DNA from: UBA1535 sp964371035
Lineage (GTDB): Bacteria > Bacillota > Clostridia > Tissierellales > Sedimentibacteraceae
Direction: 5' to 3'
Length of the DNA stretch: 10,228 bases
Assembly (NCBI GenBank): GCA_964371035.1
Contig: CAYJLG010000061.1
Coordinates: 1 to 10,228, forward strand
Shown: piece by piece, positions 6,686-10,228 of the stretch
How positions within the stretch are numbered: the first letter of the stretch is position 1
Layout of the letters: the number at the start of each line of letters is the position of its first letter
Program-made: the position numbers and the translations under genes
The notes under the pieces: generated by a model
Seen by the model: only the letters and a program-made list of their open reading frames with translations
Told to the model about the DNA's origin: nothing
Database searches by the model: none

Positions 6686-7756
6686 ATGATTTCAAAAGAA
6701 AACGACGTTTTTTTAGCTTATCATGGTAGTTATGATAAAAATGGCAGCAAGGTTTTAGCTGATGAAATATGTGACTTTTTATTGAGCAAGGGAATAAAAG
6801 TATATTATTTTCCAAAATCTCAAAAAGACAATTATAAATCAAACATTATAGAGGTTATGAAGTCAAAAGTTTTTATTTTAGTTTGTAATGAAAACATTAA
6901 AACATTGGAAAATGGCCATATAGACAGAGTCGACCATTACGAACTTTCAGTAGAAATCGATGCGTTTTATTCTCTTGCACAGGCAGGTGAATCAACTGCT
7001 ATGGTAGATTCTCGAGTATTTGTTAGTGGTAATTACGAAGGGCGTGAAGGAAAAGAAGCTGATTTACATGAATTGTTTAAAGGTAGAACGCATCTTTTTT
7101 TTAATAAAGAATTAAACGAAGAAAAATTTGTTGAATTATATGATTGGATAAATTCTAGAATAAATTCTAAAAATCCTCAACCTGATAGTAAAAATGAATT
7201 TAACAATAAGAAACTTACCGAAGAAATTAAAGAAGTTTTTGCGCAAAGATCTTCTATGCAAAGCCATATTAACTTAGCAGGACTAGTAGCTAATTCTAAA
7301 AGAATTAGAGCGATTGGAATTTCAAACTCAGAATTGACTACTAAAATAGACGAAAATGCAATCTTGCACGCTCTACAAAACGGCGCTGAATTTGATATTG
7401 TTTTTTTAGATCCTGATAGTGATTTTACAGCTAATAGAGAACAAGAGGAAAAATTAAGGCCGGGAAGAATTAGAGATATAACTTACAATAACATAGAAAC
7501 GGCTGCTTTTTTTAAAGATGATTTAGAAGATTGTTATAAAGAAAATTACAGACTTTATAAATATAAGGCTATACCAAGATTAAACATAATATTGCTAGAC
7601 AACATAGCAATACTTCAATATTATGCAAATTTTACAGCTGGGATGAAAAACCCGTGCTTTGTTTTAGAAAAAAAAGATTATTCGCCGCTATATGAGTTTT
7701 GTGAGCAAAACTTTGAAAAAATTAAACAAGAATCTGAATTGATAGGAGATTTTTAA
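6686..7756 (+). CDS. TIR-domain protein with C-terminal PLD-like/sensor-like domain
   Basis: A 356-residue soluble protein with no signal peptide or membrane segment. Residues ~5-155 look like a TIR domain: box-1 strand NDVFLAYHG (6-14), a helix, second strand IKVYYFP (37-43), third strand KVFILVCNENI (61-71), then HYELSVEIDAFY. There Glu90 (or Glu86) would be the NADase-type catalytic glutamate. Bacterial TIR domains often cleave NAD+ or make cyclic ADP-ribose signals in anti-phage defence. Residues ~165-195 are a charged linker. Residues ~196-345 form a second alpha/beta domain: RIRAIGIS, a helix, FDIVFLDPDSDFTANREQEEK, RLNIILLDNIAILQYY, NPCFVLEK. It resembles domains C-terminal to HTH regulators (DUF5919-like, PLD-fold) but lacks an HKD motif. 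It probably senses a ligand or phage signal (inference). The start at 6686 is set by GAGGAGAA; recX diverges upstream. The stop TAA (7754-7756) touches the ATG of the phosphatase gene, implying coupling. Confidence 0.78.
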   Translation: MISKENDVFLAYHGSYDKNGSKVLADEICDFLLSKGIKVYYFPKSQKDNYKSNIIEVMKSKVFILVCNENIKTLENGHIDRVDHYELSVEIDAFYSLAQAGESTAMVDSRVFVSGNYEGREGKEADLHELFKGRTHLFFNKELNEEKFVELYDWINSRINSKNPQPDSKNEFNNKKLTEEIKEVFAQRSSMQSHINLAGLVANSKRIRAIGISNSELTTKIDENAILHALQNGAEFDIVFLDPDSDFTANREQEEKLRPGRIRDITYNNIETAAFFKDDLEDCYKENYRLYKYKAIPRLNIILLDNIAILQYYANFTAGMKNPCFVLEKKDYSPLYEFCEQNFEKIKQESELIGDF

Positions 7757-8533
7757 ATGAAATATCAAAATGAATTAGATTTTATGAAAACTCATATGAA
7801 AAATGCATTAGATACGTTTGTAACTAATGAAATTGAAAACAAGATTAAAAAAAGCGAATACGATATAGTAACTGAGATTGATTCAAATATAGAAAACTAT
7901 TTGATAAGTCAAATTAGAAAAAATTATCCTGAAGATAAAATACTGAGTGAAGAGACCTTGTCTACAGAAAAGATAAATAATCGAACTTGGATTATAGATC
8001 CGATTGATGGCACTTGTAATATGGCTAACGGGATGGAACTATATGGTATACAATGTGCCTTAGTGGAAGATAATGAAATAGTAGTCTCAGTAATTATTCT
8101 TGCAAGTAACAAAGATGTGTATTATGCAATATCAGGAGAAGGCGCATATCTAAATGATGTAAAAATCACAGTCGATAAAAACGTACCACTAAATAGCGCA
8201 CTAGTTAGTTTTGGTGATTACTCACATGTGAATAAATTTGGTGCAAATCGACAGCATAAAGCTATAGGCACACTGTTTTCTAAAGTAGCAAAAATTAGGA
8301 TGTTTGGTGCTGCTTGTATGGATTTTTCGTTTGTAGCATCTTCGAAAACTAATGCAACAGTTGTAATTACAAAAAATTTATGGGATGTTTTGCCTGGAGT
8401 TTTGCTTTGTAAAGAATCAGGATGCGTCATTACTGATCTAGATGGCAATGAATACACTTTTGCCAGCGACGGAGTAATTGTGTCTTGCAATGAAGAATTA
8501 CACGGTTTAGTAGTAACTTCTATGGAAAAATAG
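7757..8533 (+). CDS. Inositol monophosphatase-family phosphatase
   Basis: A 258-residue cytosolic Mg2+-dependent phosphatase of the IMPase/CysQ/FBPase superfamily, full length. It has the DIVTEID motif (36-42), metal ligands SEE (64-66), the core WIIDPIDGT (78-86; Asp81 and Asp84), and the C-terminal metal-site motif LWDVLPGVLLCKESG (Trp209-Asp210). Family substrates include inositol phosphates, 3'-phosphoadenosine 5'-phosphate, fructose bisphosphate and, in some prokaryotes, NADP(H); sequence alone does not choose. The usual GTTNF is GTCNM here and the usual EAGG region is ESGC, so it is a variant. The ATG follows the upstream TAA with no gap, and its ribosome site AGGAG (7744-7748) lies within the TIR gene, so the two are very likely co-translated. 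That pairing suggests action on a nucleotide product or substrate of the TIR protein rather than on inositol metabolism. Confidence 0.88.
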   Translation: MKYQNELDFMKTHMKNALDTFVTNEIENKIKKSEYDIVTEIDSNIENYLISQIRKNYPEDKILSEETLSTEKINNRTWIIDPIDGTCNMANGMELYGIQCALVEDNEIVVSVIILASNKDVYYAISGEGAYLNDVKITVDKNVPLNSALVSFGDYSHVNKFGANRQHKAIGTLFSKVAKIRMFGAACMDFSFVASSKTNATVVITKNLWDVLPGVLLCKESGCVITDLDGNEYTFASDGVIVSCNEELHGLVVTSMEK

Positions 8534-8570
8534 ATCTAAAAAATATATTTTAATAAATCAAGAGGATTAA

Positions 8571-10142
8571 ATGGATAATAAACAACAAATAGAAAGAAGA
8601 AGAATTTTCGGGATCATTTCACACCCAGATGCCGGAAAAACAACTTTAACTGAAAAACTTCTTTTGCATGGTGGAGCAATCCGTGAAGCTGGAGAAGTAA
8701 AAGCAAAGAAAAATCAGCGATCAGCAAGATCTGATTGGATGGAAATTGAAAAACAAAGAGGTATTTCTGTAACATCGTCTGTTATGCAGTTTGAATATAA
8801 TGATAAAGTAATATCTATAATGGATACTCCTGGACATAATGATTTTGGTGAAGATACATATAGAATTTTGACTTCTGTAGATAGTGCTGTAATGGTAATT
8901 GATGCCGCAAAAGGTATAGAAGCTCAAACTAAAAAGCTTTTTCAGGTTTGTAGCATGCGTGGCATACCTATTTTTACTTTTATCAACAAATTAGATAGAC
9001 AAGGCAAAGATCCGCTCGAATCTATGGAAGAGTTAGAAGAAGTTTTAGGACTTCCTTCTGTAGCCGTGACTTGGCCTATCGGAAACGGGATTTCATTTGA
9101 AGGTGTTTTTGATAGACTAGAAAATTGTGTTCATCTTTATAGGAAAAAAGAAACAGTATATCTTGATGAAAAAGGAGTCTATGGAAGTGCTCTAGAAGGC
9201 CTGATAGACCCTATAAATCTTTCTAATTTGAGAGCAGAGATTGACTTGTTAGATGGTGCAGGAAATGAATTCGAACTAGAAAAAGTTTCTAGCGGTAAAT
9301 TGTCGCCTGTGTTTTTCGGAACAGCACTAGCAGATTTTGGTGTAACACCATTTTTGAAGCACTTCTTAGAAATGTCACCTGCTCCTGGACCAAGAAAAAC
9401 TACTGAAGGAGAAGTAAATCCTACAGATCCAACTTTTAGTGGATTTATATTCAAGATCCAAGCTAACATGAATCCAGCCCATAGAGATAGATTAGCGTTT
9501 GTTAGGGTATGCTCAGGAACTTTTGAAAGAGGCATGACTGTTACTCTCACAAGGACAGGCAAACAATTAAAACTTAGCCAGTCTACTCAATTAATGGCCA
9601 ACGAAAGAGAAACGGTAGATACTGCGATCGCAGGTGACATAATAGGTTTATATGATTCTGGTACTTATCAAATAGGAGATACCTTGACTGCAGGTAAAGA
9701 AAAAATATTTTTTGAACCACTTCCAACATTTCCACCTGAATTGTTTAAAAGGGTTTACCCTGTAAATTCATTAAAAGGAAAAAATTTCCAAAAAGGTGTT
9801 GAACAGTTGGCGCAAGAAGGAACTATACAAATATATAGAAATAATTTTAATGATGTCATATTAGGTGCAGTTGGAGTTCTACAATTTGAAGTCTTTGAAC
9901 ATAGATTGACTAATGAGTATAATACAGAAATACGCATGGATCATTTAGATTTTACTGTTGCAAGGTGGATAAAAGCTGATCCTAGTATCGACTTGAAAAA
10001 ATATGAAAATTCAAGGACTATGTTAGTGTATGACAGATTTAAAAGACCTGTATATATCTTTAGCAATCAATATGCTGTCAATGCATTCTTAGATAGAGTA
10101 AAAGACATAGAGCTACTTGAAGCCCTAGATGTTGAAGATTAA
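8571..10142 (+). CDS. prfC: Peptide chain release factor 3 (RF3)
   Basis: A 523-residue translational GTPase, normal length for RF3, which recycles RF1/RF2 from the ribosome after peptide release. G1 is GIISHPDAGKTT (14-25), the switch-I region carries GISVTSS (64-70), G3 is DTPGHND (85-91) and G4 is NKLDR (139-143). The segment KAKKNQRSARSDWMEIEKQR after G1 is characteristic of RF3 and distinguishes it from EF-G. Domain II (about 280-370, FKIQANMNPAHRDRLAFVRV) and the RF3 C-terminal domain (GVLQFEVFEHRL) are intact. The ATG has AGAGGA (8561-8566). It lies 37 bp after the phosphatase gene with no terminator, so at least part of its transcription may come from the TIR promoter. Downstream there is no T-tract hairpin before the IS3-like end at 10174. 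Confidence 0.97.
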   Translation: MDNKQQIERRRIFGIISHPDAGKTTLTEKLLLHGGAIREAGEVKAKKNQRSARSDWMEIEKQRGISVTSSVMQFEYNDKVISIMDTPGHNDFGEDTYRILTSVDSAVMVIDAAKGIEAQTKKLFQVCSMRGIPIFTFINKLDRQGKDPLESMEELEEVLGLPSVAVTWPIGNGISFEGVFDRLENCVHLYRKKETVYLDEKGVYGSALEGLIDPINLSNLRAEIDLLDGAGNEFELEKVSSGKLSPVFFGTALADFGVTPFLKHFLEMSPAPGPRKTTEGEVNPTDPTFSGFIFKIQANMNPAHRDRLAFVRVCSGTFERGMTVTLTRTGKQLKLSQSTQLMANERETVDTAIAGDIIGLYDSGTYQIGDTLTAGKEKIFFEPLPTFPPELFKRVYPVNSLKGKNFQKGVEQLAQEGTIQIYRNNFNDVILGAVGVLQFEVFEHRLTNEYNTEIRMDHLDFTVARWIKADPSIDLKKYENSRTMLVYDRFKRPVYIFSNQYAVNAFLDRVKDIELLEALDVED

Positions 10143-10173
10143 TTAATTAAAAAAAATAAAAAACGGACCGGTC

Positions 10174-10228
10174 TGTACCGACCCCCAAAAGTTAGACCTA
10201 AAAATCTAACAAATGGGAGGTCGGTATT
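10174..10228 (+). mobile_element. Terminal inverted repeat and leader of an IS3-family (IS150-like) insertion sequence, truncated by the window edge
   Basis: The sequence starting TGTACCGACCCCCAAAAG and continuing TTAGACC is recalled as a conserved outer end of IS3-family elements of Firmicutes: a TG terminus, then a C-run and AAAAGTTAGAC. About 30 bp inside, TCTAAC (10205-10210) and GGGAGGTCGGTA (10215-10226) are the inverted counterpart of the terminus, so 10177-10226 can fold into a long hairpin. Such a hairpin plausibly damps read-through into the transposase. GGGAGG could be the ribosome site for OrfA, but no transposase codons are in the window, so family and orientation rest on the end sequence alone. 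The target duplication cannot be checked because the far end is missing. The element begins only 31 bp after the prfC stop and may have displaced its terminator. Confidence 0.7.

Noticed and set aside
8540..8551. AAAATATATTTT palindrome between the phosphatase gene and prfC as a terminator
   Set aside because: It is purely A/T, with no G-C stem and no T-run after it, so it is too weak to terminate.

Overview
This is an AT-rich, densely packed bacterial window with purine-rich ribosome binding sites, T-tract hairpin terminators and short intergenic gaps. It fits a low-GC Firmicute, most likely an anaerobic clostridial or Tissierellia-type coccus (Finegoldia/Peptoniphilus-like). That placement is inferred from composition and gene style; no rRNA is present to prove it.

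Layout. Positions 1-293 hold the end of a gene whose last ~97 residues look like the C-terminus of an HD/HD-GYP phosphohydrolase domain. A LysR-type regulator (minus strand, ~421-1335) is divergent from a PLP-dependent methionine gamma-lyase (1656-2852). The ~310 bp between them carries a perfect 16-bp palindrome and a promoter with a good -10 but poor -35, as expected for an activator-dependent gene. A HAD-family phosphatase (3017-3652) is monocistronic, with its own promoter and terminator. A large divergent type-I-like glutamine synthetase of 630 residues (3855-5747) has a long C-terminal extension. It converges on recX (minus, 5793-6419) across a shared bidirectional terminator.

The most interesting part is 6420-8533. 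A 356-residue protein combines an N-terminal TIR domain with a C-terminal domain resembling the ligand-sensing or PLD-like domains attached to some XRE-type regulators. It abuts an inositol-monophosphatase-family phosphatase: the stop codon is followed directly by the ATG. This looks like a two-gene nucleotide-signalling or defence cassette lodged between housekeeping genes. Its upstream region contains a 92-bp stretch bounded by near-perfect 12-bp inverted repeats and exact 10-bp direct repeats, the signature of a small non-autonomous insertion. prfC (release factor 3, 8571-10142) follows after 37 bp with no terminator and may be co-transcribed.

From 10174 to the window end lies what looks like the terminal inverted repeat of an IS3-family (IS150-like) insertion sequence, so this side of the locus is recombinationally active.

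How the genes may work together: LysR plus methionine gamma-lyase is a plausible sulfur amino-acid catabolic unit; glutamine synthetase, HAD phosphatase, recX and prfC are core genes; TIR plus IMPase is the candidate accessory system.
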